This document shows positions 1 to 6,718 of a stretch of 8,598 bases of DNA, one piece after another; the first letter of the stretch is position 1; every line of letters starts with the position of its first letter. The stretch comes from Betaproteobacteria bacterium. Lineage in GTDB: Bacteria; Pseudomonadota; Gammaproteobacteria; Burkholderiales; SG8-39. Location of the stretch: contig JAFARH010000291.1 in NCBI GenBank assembly GCA_019245555.1, positions 1 to 8,598 of the forward strand, given 5' to 3'. A model generated the notes under the pieces. That model did no database searches. It was not told where the DNA came from and saw only the letters and a list, made by a program, of their open reading frames with translations. Both the position numbers and the translations under genes were made by a program.

Positions 1-2214
1 ACAATCTACTCGGTGAGCGAGGACAAGTCGTCCATCGTCTCCAAGGTCAAGACCGGCCTCAACTCCTTCAAGGACCTGAAGCTGCCGATCGCCGAGCATT
101 CGCTCGCCGGCTACGTCGCCTTTGCCAAGAAGGCGATCAACATCAAGGACTGCTACGACGACAACGAACTGCGCGCGATCAACCCGAACCTGCGCTTCCT
201 GCAGGAGGTCGACAAGCGCACCGGCTACCGCACAAAGCAGCAGCTGGTCGCGCCGATCGTCGAGCAGGGCACGGGCGAGCTGATCGGCGTCATCCAGATC
301 ATCAACAACAAGGCGGGCGTTCCCTTTGGCGCGCTCGCCGAAGAAGGCGTGGCCGAGCTTTCGCAGACCATCGGCATCGCCTTCAAGCAGCGCTCGAAAC
401 CGCAGCTTGCCAAGACCAAGTACGACTACCTGATCGCCGATGCAGTGCTCTCCGCAGGCGAGTTCGAGCTGGCGGCCCGCCAGGCGCGGAAGAAGGCGAT
501 CGACATCGAACAGGTGCTGACCGACGAGTTCCAGGTCAAGGTACCGGCGATCGGCGCCGCGCTCTCCAAATTCTTTGGCGTGCCCTACGAGCCGTTCAAA
601 TCCGACCGGGTCAAGCCGGCCGAGCTGCTGAAGAACCTGAAGCGCGAATATGTCGAGGGCAACCAGTGGGTGCCGATCGACGACACGAAAGAAGGCCTCG
701 TCGTGGTGTGCCTCGACCCGGAGCGCATCCGCTCCTCGCGCATCGCCGCAAACGTGTTCCCGAAAGCGCGGATCATCTACCGCGTCACGACGCAGAAGGA
801 TTGGAAGGAGACCGTCAACCAGCTCTACGGGCAGGAAGGCGGCACGGGCGCCGACCTCGGCAACGTCGAGGATCTGCTCTCCGGCATGGAGGACGATTCG
901 GCCGAGGCCACCGGCGCCGGAGGAGAAGGCTCGGCCGACGAGGCTTCCGCGGCCGCGGACAACGAGCTCGTCAAGCTTGTCAACAAAATCATCGTCGACG
1001 CGTACAACCAGAACACGTCGGATATCCACATCGAGCCTTATCCGGGCAAGGCGAAGACCGAGATCCGTTTCCGCAAGGACGGCTCGCTTGGACCCTACAT
1101 CGAGATTCCCGCGAGCTACCGCGCGGCGATCGTGGCGCGCATCAAGATCATGTGCGACCTCGACATCTCCGAGAAGCGGAAGCCCCAGGACGGGAAAATC
1201 AAATTCAAGAAATTCGGGCCGCTCGACATCGAGCTGCGCGTCGCGACCATTCCGACCGCCGGCGGCGTCGAGGACATCGTCATGCGGATTCTCGCGGCCG
1301 GCGAGCCCATTCCGCTCGAGAAGATGGGCTTCACCCCGTTCAACTTGGACAAGCTGCAGACCACTGTGTCGAAGCCCTACGGCCTGTTCTTCGTCTGCGG
1401 CCCGACCGGCTCGGGCAAGACCACCACGCTGCATTCGGTGCTCAAGTTCCTGAACACGCCGGACACCAAAATCTGGACGGCGGAAGACCCGGTCGAAATT
1501 ACGCAGAAGGGCCTGCGTCAGGTGCAGGTGAACAAGAAAGCCGGACTCGACTTCGCGGCGGTGATGAAAGCGTTTCTGCGCGCCGACCCGGACATCATCA
1601 TGGTCGGCGAGATGCGCGACAAGGAAACCACCGGTACCGGCATCGAGGCATCGCTCACCGGCCACCTGGTGTTCGCCACTCTGCACACCAACTCAGCGCC
1701 GGAATCGATTACACGCCTGCTCGACATGGGCATGGACCCCTTCAACTTCTCCGACGCGCTCCTCGGTATCCTGGCGCAACGCCTGGCGAAGCGCATGTGC
1801 TCCTGCAAGCAGGCCTACACGCCCGAGCCCGCCGAGCTCACCGCGTTCCTGCGCGAGTATTGCGAGGAGTTGATGGCGACGCCGAAATTCAAGGCCGACC
1901 CGAAGGGATCGATGGAAGCGGTCTACAAGGAGTGGGTCAAGAACTACGGCAACGACAAAGGCCAGCTCTCTTTCTACAAGCCGGTAGGCTGCGACAAGTG
2001 CGGCGGCTCGGGCTTCAAGGGACGCTGCGGCTTGCACGAGCTCCTCATCGCCACGGACAAGCTGAAGAAGCTCATCCAGGAGCACGCTCGCGTCGCTGAG
2101 ATGCTGGGGCAGTGCCTCGACGACGGCATGCGGACGCTGAAGCAGGACGGCATGGAGAAATGCCTGACCGGCGTCACCCACATGAAGGAAGTACGCGCCG
2201 TCTGCGTCAAGTGA
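1..2214 (+). CDS. GAF-domain-containing GspE/PilB-family secretion/pilus ATPase (5' partial)
   Basis: Hexameric cytoplasmic ATPase family that powers assembly of type IV pili or type II secretion pseudopili. The frame is open to base 1, and the first residues already lie inside a GAF domain (to about nt 400), so the true start is upstream and the GTG at 13 is not the start. A GspE N-terminal (MshEN-like) region spans roughly nt 418-845, followed by an Ala/Gly/acidic linker near nt 870-965. The motor domain shows SDIHIEP (1018-1038), Walker A GPTGSGKTTT (1399-1428), Asp box TAEDPVE (1477-1497), Walker B ending MVGEMRD (1582-1620) and His box TGHLVFATLHTN (1657-1692). The zinc tetracysteine is odd: CSC at 1798-1806 replaces the usual CxxC, and the CDKC at 1990-2001 lies about 61 residues further on. 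An N-terminal GAF is not part of standard PilB, so this is probably an accessory or regulated paralogue. It is probably co-transcribed with the next gene. Confidence 0.9.
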   Translation, partial: TIYSVSEDKSSIVSKVKTGLNSFKDLKLPIAEHSLAGYVAFAKKAINIKDCYDDNELRAINPNLRFLQEVDKRTGYRTKQQLVAPIVEQGTGELIGVIQIINNKAGVPFGALAEEGVAELSQTIGIAFKQRSKPQLAKTKYDYLIADAVLSAGEFELAARQARKKAIDIEQVLTDEFQVKVPAIGAALSKFFGVPYEPFKSDRVKPAELLKNLKREYVEGNQWVPIDDTKEGLVVVCLDPERIRSSRIAANVFPKARIIYRVTTQKDWKETVNQLYGQEGGTGADLGNVEDLLSGMEDDSAEATGAGGEGSADEASAAADNELVKLVNKIIVDAYNQNTSDIHIEPYPGKAKTEIRFRKDGSLGPYIEIPASYRAAIVARIKIMCDLDISEKRKPQDGKIKFKKFGPLDIELRVATIPTAGGVEDIVMRILAAGEPIPLEKMGFTPFNLDKLQTTVSKPYGLFFVCGPTGSGKTTTLHSVLKFLNTPDTKIWTAEDPVEITQKGLRQVQVNKKAGLDFAAVMKAFLRADPDIIMVGEMRDKETTGTGIEASLTGHLVFATLHTNSAPESITRLLDMGMDPFNFSDALLGILAQRLAKRMCSCKQAYTPEPAELTAFLREYCEELMATPKFKADPKGSMEAVYKEWVKNYGNDKGQLSFYKPVGCDKCGGSGFKGRCGLHELLIATDKLKKLIQEHARVAEMLGQCLDDGMRTLKQDGMEKCLTGVTHMKEVRAVCVK

Positions 2215-2221
2215 TGTAGCA

Positions 2222-3859
2222 ATGAGCGCTTCGATCGACAGCACCCAGGGCCTGCGGTTTGCGAAGGGCTCGCTGGTCAACGCTGCCGACGACCTCGTCC
2301 AGCGTCTCGACCAGCTCAACGCCATCGGCGCGTCGCTCTCCGCCGAGCGCGACATCAACCGGCTGCTCGAGGCGATCCTCACCGCCGCGAAGACCATCAC
2401 GCGGGCCGACGGCGGCACGCTTTACCGCGTGACCGAAGAGAAAAGCCTGCGCTTCGAGATCGTGCGCACGAGCTCGCTCAAGTTCTACCTGGGTGGCACC
2501 ACCGGCAACCCGATCCCTTTCTACCCGGTGCAGCTCTTCAAGGACGGCAAGCCGAACCACGCCAACGTCTCGGCCTACGTCGCGCTGACCGGCAAGACGG
2601 TCAACATCGAGGACGCATACAAGGCCGAGGGTTTCGACTTCACCGGCACGCGCGGCTTCGACTCGAAGACCGGCTACCGCTCAAAATCCTTCCTCACGGT
2701 GCCGATGCGTAACCACGAGGGCGAAACGATCGGTGTGCTGCAGCTCATCAACGCGCAGGATCCCAATACCGGTGACATCGTCGCGTTCTCATCCTCCGAC
2801 CAGCGCCTCGCCGAGTCGCTCGCCTCGCAGGCCGCGGTGGCGCTTACCAACCGGATGTTGATCAACCAGCTCGAGACCCTGTTCGAGTCGTTCATCAACC
2901 TGATCAACGGCGCCATCGACGAGAAATCGCCCTACACCGGCGGCCACTGCCAGCGCGTGCCCGTGCTGACTATGCTCCTCGCCGAGGCAGTGAACGAGAC
3001 CAAGGCCGGGCCGCTCGCCGAGTTCAACATGAGCGACAAGGATCGCTACGAGCTCAAAATCGCTGGCTTGCTGCACGACTGCGGCAAGGTGACGACGCCG
3101 GTCCACGTGGTCGACAAGGCCACCAAGCTCGAGACCATCTTCGACCGCATCAAGCTCGTCGACACGCGCTTCGAGGTGCTGAAGCGTGACCTCGAGATCG
3201 AGGCGCTCAGGCAAAAGCTGAGTGACAAGGATCTGCGCGACCGCCTGCGGCAAGTCGAGGAGGACCGGCGCTTCCTGCAGGTCTGCAACATCGGCGGCGA
3301 GCGCATGAAGGACGAGGACATCGCGCAGGTGAAGCGCATCGCCAAGTACCGCTGGCGCGACCTTTCCGGCCACGAAGCCGACTTCCTTACCGAAGACGAG
3401 GTCAAGAACCTCACGATCCGCGCCGGCACTCTTACCGACGAAGAGCGCAAAATCATCAACCACCACATCGTCGCGACGATCAAGATGCTCGAGGCGCTGC
3501 CTTGGCCCAAGCACCTCACCAACGTGCCGGAATACGCCGGCGGCCACCACGAGCGTATGGACGGCAAGGGCTATCCGAAGGGGTTGATGCGCGAGCAGAT
3601 GTCGGTGCAGGCGCGCTGCATGGGAATCGCCGACATCTTCGAAGCGCTCACCGCCAAGGACCGGCCCTACAAGAAAGGCAAAACCCTCTCGGAGTCGCTC
3701 GAGATCCTCGGGCGCATGAGGATGAACCAGCACGTCGATCCCGATCTCTTCGATATCTTCGTGCGCCGCAAGGTTTACCGGCGCTACGCCGAGATGTTCC
3801 TCGACAAGGAGCAGATCGACGACGTGGACGAGTCGAAAATCCCGGGCTACGTCCCCTAG
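2222..3859 (+). CDS. GAF sensor plus HD-GYP phosphohydrolase (probable cyclic-di-GMP phosphodiesterase)
   Basis: A 545-residue predicted cytoplasmic protein with no signal peptide or membrane segment. A GAF domain covers about residues 25-205. The HD-GYP domain follows, with a metal-ligand histidine in GHCQRV (241-246), the HD pair at 285-286 in LLHDCGKV, and a canonical HHERMDGKGYP at 442-452. HD-GYP enzymes hydrolyse c-di-GMP to pGpG or GMP; activity here is inferred from the intact motifs. About 95 residues (roughly 304-402), charged and partly coiled-coil-like, sit between the HD pair and the LTDEERKIINHH helix, where ordinary HD-GYP domains have only a short segment. The ATG at 2222 lies 7 bases after the upstream stop with only a weak Shine-Dalgarno, so translational coupling is likely. 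Its GAF resembles the upstream gene's, with TGYRSKS and IGVLQLIN against TGYRTKQ and IGVIQIIN. The TAG stop overlaps the convergent gene's stop. Confidence 0.92.
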   Translation: MSASIDSTQGLRFAKGSLVNAADDLVQRLDQLNAIGASLSAERDINRLLEAILTAAKTITRADGGTLYRVTEEKSLRFEIVRTSSLKFYLGGTTGNPIPFYPVQLFKDGKPNHANVSAYVALTGKTVNIEDAYKAEGFDFTGTRGFDSKTGYRSKSFLTVPMRNHEGETIGVLQLINAQDPNTGDIVAFSSSDQRLAESLASQAAVALTNRMLINQLETLFESFINLINGAIDEKSPYTGGHCQRVPVLTMLLAEAVNETKAGPLAEFNMSDKDRYELKIAGLLHDCGKVTTPVHVVDKATKLETIFDRIKLVDTRFEVLKRDLEIEALRQKLSDKDLRDRLRQVEEDRRFLQVCNIGGERMKDEDIAQVKRIAKYRWRDLSGHEADFLTEDEVKNLTIRAGTLTDEERKIINHHIVATIKMLEALPWPKHLTNVPEYAGGHHERMDGKGYPKGLMREQMSVQARCMGIADIFEALTAKDRPYKKGKTLSESLEILGRMRMNQHVDPDLFDIFVRRKVYRRYAEMFLDKEQIDDVDESKIPGYVP

Positions 3860-5979
3860 GCAGGCTCTCCGGCGCACCATTTGCGCCACATCTCGCGGTA
3901 CGCCTGCTCCAGGTCCCGAACGAAGCCCGCCTCGTCCATGAGTGGCGACGTGGACATGCGGTTGCGCAGAGAGCTGCGCAAGTCCGCGAGTAGTTTGCGC
4001 TCGCCGGCGAAGCGCACCGCCCGGCGCACGTAGTCCTCCGGACTCGAGGCAATCCAGTCGGTCAGGCCGACGTTCGACACCACGCTGCTCGCACTCCGCG
4101 AAACCGAGCGCGTGCCGGGCAGGGTGACGATGGGCACGCCCATCCACAGCGTGTCGCAGCTTGTCGTACCGCCGCTGAAGGGCAGGCTGTCGAGCGCAAT
4201 GTCCACTTCTGAGAAGAGCCGCAGGTAGTCCTCCAGCGCGGCGTAGGGTACGCAGGTAATGCGTTCGCGTGAGACTCGCGGCCCGGTCAGGTCGCGCAGC
4301 AACTGCTCCTGCGCGCGGCCCCGCGCCACGCCGACGACGAGAAGGCGCGAATCCGGCACCTCGGCGAGGATCTGTGCCCATAGGCGCCGCGCGGAGCCGG
4401 AGATTTTGGGCGCCTGATGGAACGCGCCGAACGTGACGAAGCCTTTTTTGGCCGAGGGCGGCTCGGCCGCGACCGGCGGCGAGAGGAACGGGCGGTAGCA
4501 CCACTGGCCGTGCGGAAGCCTGACCAGAGACTCCGTGTGGTAGCGCTCGGTCACACCCGGTGGATCGGCGAAACGATCGGTGATGCGGTAGTGGATGCGC
4601 GTGAGGCCGGTCGTGTTCAGGTATCCGAGCCAGGTTGCCTGGACCGGAGCAGGGCGCTCGGCCGTGGTCGCTAGCTGCAGCGTGCCGGAGTGGCCGCTCA
4701 AGTCGACAAGGATGTCGATCTCGTCTCTGGTGATGGCCTCGGCAATTTGCGCCGACGACTGCCCGGCTACCGGCCGCCAGACATCGGCCCGCTGCGCGAT
4801 CTGCCGGGTGTAGGCGTCCGTCGAGTCGCCAGTCGAGTAGCAATACACCTCGAAGGACGCACGGTCGTGCCGCTCGAGCACCGGCAACATGAAGAGCGTC
4901 ACGACGTGATAGCGGAAATCACCCGACAGATAACCGATCCGCAGCCGTCGCCCAGGGTCGCGGGCGTTGCGAAAAGAAATCCTCGGTGGATGCGCGGCCT
5001 CCAGCCGCTTGCCGAAGGCGGCATGGCGCGCAAAGAGTTCCTCGTCGGAAACGCGATCCGAGCCAAAGAGGGCGAATAGCTCCGCCGACTCGAGGCCGAA
5101 GTCCTGCGGATTCTCTTGCCGCGCCTTGCGATAGACCTCGAATGCCTCCTCGCCGCGCGACTGCGCAAGCAAGACCTCGCCGAGCATGCGGTAGGCGCCG
5201 GCATGTCCCGGTTGCGCGGCGATGGCCCGCCGAAAGGCGCGCTCGGCCTCCTCTAGCCGCAGCTGCCGGCGGAGCAGGGTGCCGTAATTGAAGAGGGCGT
5301 CTGCCCAGTCGGGTCGTTGTGCGAGCACGGCCTCCAGCGCGGCGGTTGCACCTGCGGAGTCACCCAAGGCTGCGAGGACGTCCGATAGCGCGGCGTGTGC
5401 ATCGGCGTTGCGCTTATCAATGGCGATGACACGCTTCAGCACATCGCGCGCTTCAGCGAGGCGATTCAGCGCACGGAGCGTTGCCGCATAGTGGAAGAGG
5501 GCGCCGAAGTCGTCGGGCCGCTGGCGTAGCGCCGCTTCGAGCTCGGTGGCTGCGTGCGTGTGCTTGCCCCGTGATAAATGGATGAGCGCGAGCACGATGC
5601 GCGCTTCCGGGAAATCTGCGCGGCTCTGCAGCGCGCGCGCGAGCAGTTCCGATGCGCGCGCTAGCTCGCCGCGTCCATACAAGAGTTTTCCGAAGTTGTA
5701 GTTGGCGAAGGGATCGGCGGGTTCGCTCTCGAGCGCCCTCTCGTAACTGGCGATGGCGCCGCCGAGATCCCCGAGGGCTTCCAACCCGATGCCCAAATTC
5801 ACGTGGGCCTTCGCGTAGCCAGGGGCGAGCGCTACCGACTGCCGGTACAGGTTGCAGGCGCTCCTGAGGTCGCCTGCGCCCTCCGCGCGGTTTCCCTCGG
5901 CGATCAGGCGGTCGGCGGCTGCTTCGCTACTATTTTTTGACGGATGCACAGTGACCAAAATTGGCAGCGACCGACGCAA
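3856..5979 (-). CDS. TPR-repeat SPINDLY/OGT-type O-linked N-acetylglucosamine transferase
   Basis: A 707-residue predicted cytoplasmic protein. Eight tandem 34-residue TPRs fill about residues 22-292. The C-terminal part (about 340-700) is a family-41 glycosyltransferase domain that would transfer a sugar from a UDP- or GDP-sugar to Ser/Thr of proteins. Visible hallmarks are GYLSGDFRYH (349-358), with the histidine aligning with the N-terminal catalytic histidine of OGT, then RPAPVQATWLGY, then FGAFHQAPKIS with Lys525 matching the nucleotide-sugar lysine, and GGTTSCDTLWMGVP (603-616) of the nucleotide pocket. The first in-frame start is TTG at 5979: a TAG lies three codons upstream and AAGGAG sits 10 bases before it. 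A GTG at 5949 is an alternative that loses nothing recognisable. The gene is divergent from pilA and convergent with the HD-GYP gene. The acceptor protein and sugar (GlcNAc or fucose) cannot be read from sequence. Confidence 0.9.
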   Translation of the reverse strand: MRRSLPILVTVHPSKNSSEAAADRLIAEGNRAEGAGDLRSACNLYRQSVALAPGYAKAHVNLGIGLEALGDLGGAIASYERALESEPADPFANYNFGKLLYGRGELARASELLARALQSRADFPEARIVLALIHLSRGKHTHAATELEAALRQRPDDFGALFHYAATLRALNRLAEARDVLKRVIAIDKRNADAHAALSDVLAALGDSAGATAALEAVLAQRPDWADALFNYGTLLRRQLRLEEAERAFRRAIAAQPGHAGAYRMLGEVLLAQSRGEEAFEVYRKARQENPQDFGLESAELFALFGSDRVSDEELFARHAAFGKRLEAAHPPRISFRNARDPGRRLRIGYLSGDFRYHVVTLFMLPVLERHDRASFEVYCYSTGDSTDAYTRQIAQRADVWRPVAGQSSAQIAEAITRDEIDILVDLSGHSGTLQLATTAERPAPVQATWLGYLNTTGLTRIHYRITDRFADPPGVTERYHTESLVRLPHGQWCYRPFLSPPVAAEPPSAKKGFVTFGAFHQAPKISGSARRLWAQILAEVPDSRLLVVGVARGRAQEQLLRDLTGPRVSRERITCVPYAALEDYLRLFSEVDIALDSLPFSGGTTSCDTLWMGVPIVTLPGTRSVSRSASSVVSNVGLTDWIASSPEDYVRRAVRFAGERKLLADLRSSLRNRMSTSPLMDEAGFVRDLEQAYREMWRKWCAGEPA

Positions 5980-5989
5980 ATGGGCCTAT

Positions 5990-5995
5990 CTCCTT
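5990..5995 (-). promoter_or_regulatory. Ribosome binding site supporting a TTG start
   Basis: On the minus strand this reads AAGGAG, a strong Shine-Dalgarno, 10 bases before the TTG at 5979. An in-frame TAG lies between them, so no longer start is possible. This is the main reason for choosing TTG over the downstream GTG at 5949. Confidence 0.6.
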
Positions 5996-6004
5996 GCACA
6001 ATGC

Positions 6005-6030
6005 GACAGAAATGCCCTTATTCCTGACAA
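6005..6030. promoter_or_regulatory. Possible activator (PilR-like) binding sites upstream of pilA
   Basis: Two GACA elements (TGTC on the minus strand) occur at 6005-6008 and 6026-6029, spaced 21 bp, about two helical turns, just upstream of the sigma-54 promoter. In Pseudomonas aeruginosa, PilR recognises repeats containing (C/G)TGTC. Here one copy reads CTGTC and the other TTGTC. Four-base elements are common by chance and these lie closer to the promoter than the known PilR sites, so this is a suggestion only. Confidence 0.25.
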
Positions 6031-6038
6031 TCAGCATG

Positions 6039-6054
6039 TGGCATAAAGGTTGCA
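6039..6054 (+). promoter_or_regulatory. Sigma-54 (RpoN) promoter of pilA
   Basis: TGGCATAAAGGTTGCA matches the RpoN consensus TGGCAC-N5-TTGCW at all but one base. The invariant GG (6040-6041) and GC (6052-6053) have the required spacing. The predicted transcript start is near 6065, giving a leader of about 54 bases before the pilA ATG. Sigma-54 with the PilS/PilR two-component system is the known mode of pilA control in several proteobacteria, so position and target agree. Confidence 0.88.
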
Positions 6055-6105
6055 GGTCTTTAGGCGGGTCGGGTACCAAGACCGATCGTTTTCGTTCCAA
6101 CCTTT

Positions 6106-6113
6106 AAGGGGAG
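6106..6113 (+). promoter_or_regulatory. Ribosome binding site of pilA
   Basis: AAGGGGAG lies 5 bases before the ATG at 6119. It fixes the start at the short prepilin leader and argues against the upstream in-frame TTG at 6050, which overlaps the sigma-54 promoter. Confidence 0.85.
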
Positions 6114-6118
6114 CACCG

Positions 6119-6598
6119 ATGAGAACATTGCAAAAGGGCTTTACCCTGATCGAGCTGATGATCGTGGTGGCGATTATCGGCATTCTGGCAGCGGTCGCGC
6201 TGCCGGCGTATCAGGACTACACGATCCGCGCCAAGATGTCGGAAGTGATTCTGGCGATGAGCTCGTGCCGCACGTCGATCACCGAGGTGTACCAATCCGG
6301 GCCGTCGAATGCGCCGGGCGCCGACGGCTGGGGCTGCGAGGTCACCACCGCTTCGCAGCAGACGAAGTACGTCAGCGCTGTGCATACCGACCCCAACGGC
6401 GTGGTGAAAGCTACGGTGCAGGGCATCTCGACCGTGGTGAACACCTCGGTCGTCTCGCTGCTGCCGCTGTCGAACGCCACCACGGCCTCGACATTCACGA
6501 CCGGCTCGAGCCAGACGCTCTACGGCTGGCGCTGCGGTAACTCAGGCGACGGCACGACGGTGCCGGCGAAATACCTGCCCGGCTCCTGCCGCGGCTAA
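6119..6598 (+). CDS. pilA: Type IV major pilin (prepilin) PilA
   Basis: A 159-residue prepilin. It has a short basic leader MRTLQKG, a prepilin peptidase (PilD) cleavage and methylation site between Gly7 and Phe8, Glu5 of the mature protein, and the hydrophobic assembly helix up to about residue 30. The globular domain has four cysteines: C50 and C73, a likely pair, and C139 and C157, which would close the C-terminal D-region loop. This pattern and the [13 protein letters not shown] and GWGCE segments are typical of betaproteobacterial pilins. Subunits would polymerise into the pilus used for adhesion, twitching or DNA uptake. The start is set by AAGGGGAG 5 bases upstream. Transcription is from a sigma-54 promoter and ends at a strong hairpin, so pilA is probably monocistronic. 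No assembly genes (pilBCD) adjoin it here. Confidence 0.95.
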   Translation: MRTLQKGFTLIELMIVVAIIGILAAVALPAYQDYTIRAKMSEVILAMSSCRTSITEVYQSGPSNAPGADGWGCEVTTASQQTKYVSAVHTDPNGVVKATVQGISTVVNTSVVSLLPLSNATTASTFTTGSSQTLYGWRCGNSGDGTTVPAKYLPGSCRG

Positions 6599-6624
6599 GC
6601 AAGCAAGACAGACGTAGCCTCAAG

Positions 6625-6651
6625 AAAGGCGCCCTTCGGGGCGCCTTTTTT
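6625..6651 (+). terminator. Intrinsic terminator of pilA, possibly bidirectional
   Basis: A perfect 7-bp stem, GGCGCCC (6628-6634) and GGGCGCC (6639-6645), with a TTCG tetraloop and six T residues (6646-6651). It starts 29 bases after the pilA stop. AAA before the stem can extend pairing into the T run. On the minus strand the same hairpin is followed by TTTCTT, so it may also weakly end the convergent sox operon. Confidence 0.93.
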
Positions 6652-6686
6652 ATCGCTGTTTGTAGCAATCCAATGCGTCAGACCGA

Positions 6687-6714
6687 ATGTCTGCTCTTGG
6701 CCGTAAGCGGACAT
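6687..6714. repeat. Imperfect palindrome between pilA terminator and soxA
   Basis: ATGTCTGCT (6687-6695) and AGCGGACAT (6706-6714) are inverted copies with one mismatch (a G-T wobble in RNA) around a 10-base loop. No T tract follows on either strand, so it is not a standard intrinsic terminator. It lies just after the soxA stop. It could protect the 3' end of the sox mRNA, or be one copy of a dispersed intergenic repeat; one copy alone cannot decide. Confidence 0.5.
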
Positions 6715-6718
6715 CCCA

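Noticed and set aside
13..15. GTG at 13 as the start of the ATPase
   Set aside because: The frame is open upstream and the GAF domain would be truncated, with no Shine-Dalgarno visible in the 12 bases present.
666..2099. 477-codon plus-strand open frame within the ATPase gene
   Set aside because: Arg/His/Gly-rich translation in an alternative frame of a gene with complete catalytic motifs.
1693..2418. 241-codon minus-strand open frame spanning the ATPase/HD-GYP junction
   Set aside because: Antisense shadow of two well-supported genes, without motifs or a ribosome binding site that I could see.
2789..4843. 684-codon open frame on the minus strand
   Set aside because: It runs antisense through the HD-GYP gene and out of frame within the glycosyltransferase gene. 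It has low-complexity Arg/Ala/Gly/Val composition and no recognisable motif; it is a GC-rich shadow.
6050..6118. N-terminal extension of PilA from a TTG at 6050
   Set aside because: The start lies inside the sigma-54 promoter, upstream of the predicted transcript start, and would bury the prepilin leader.
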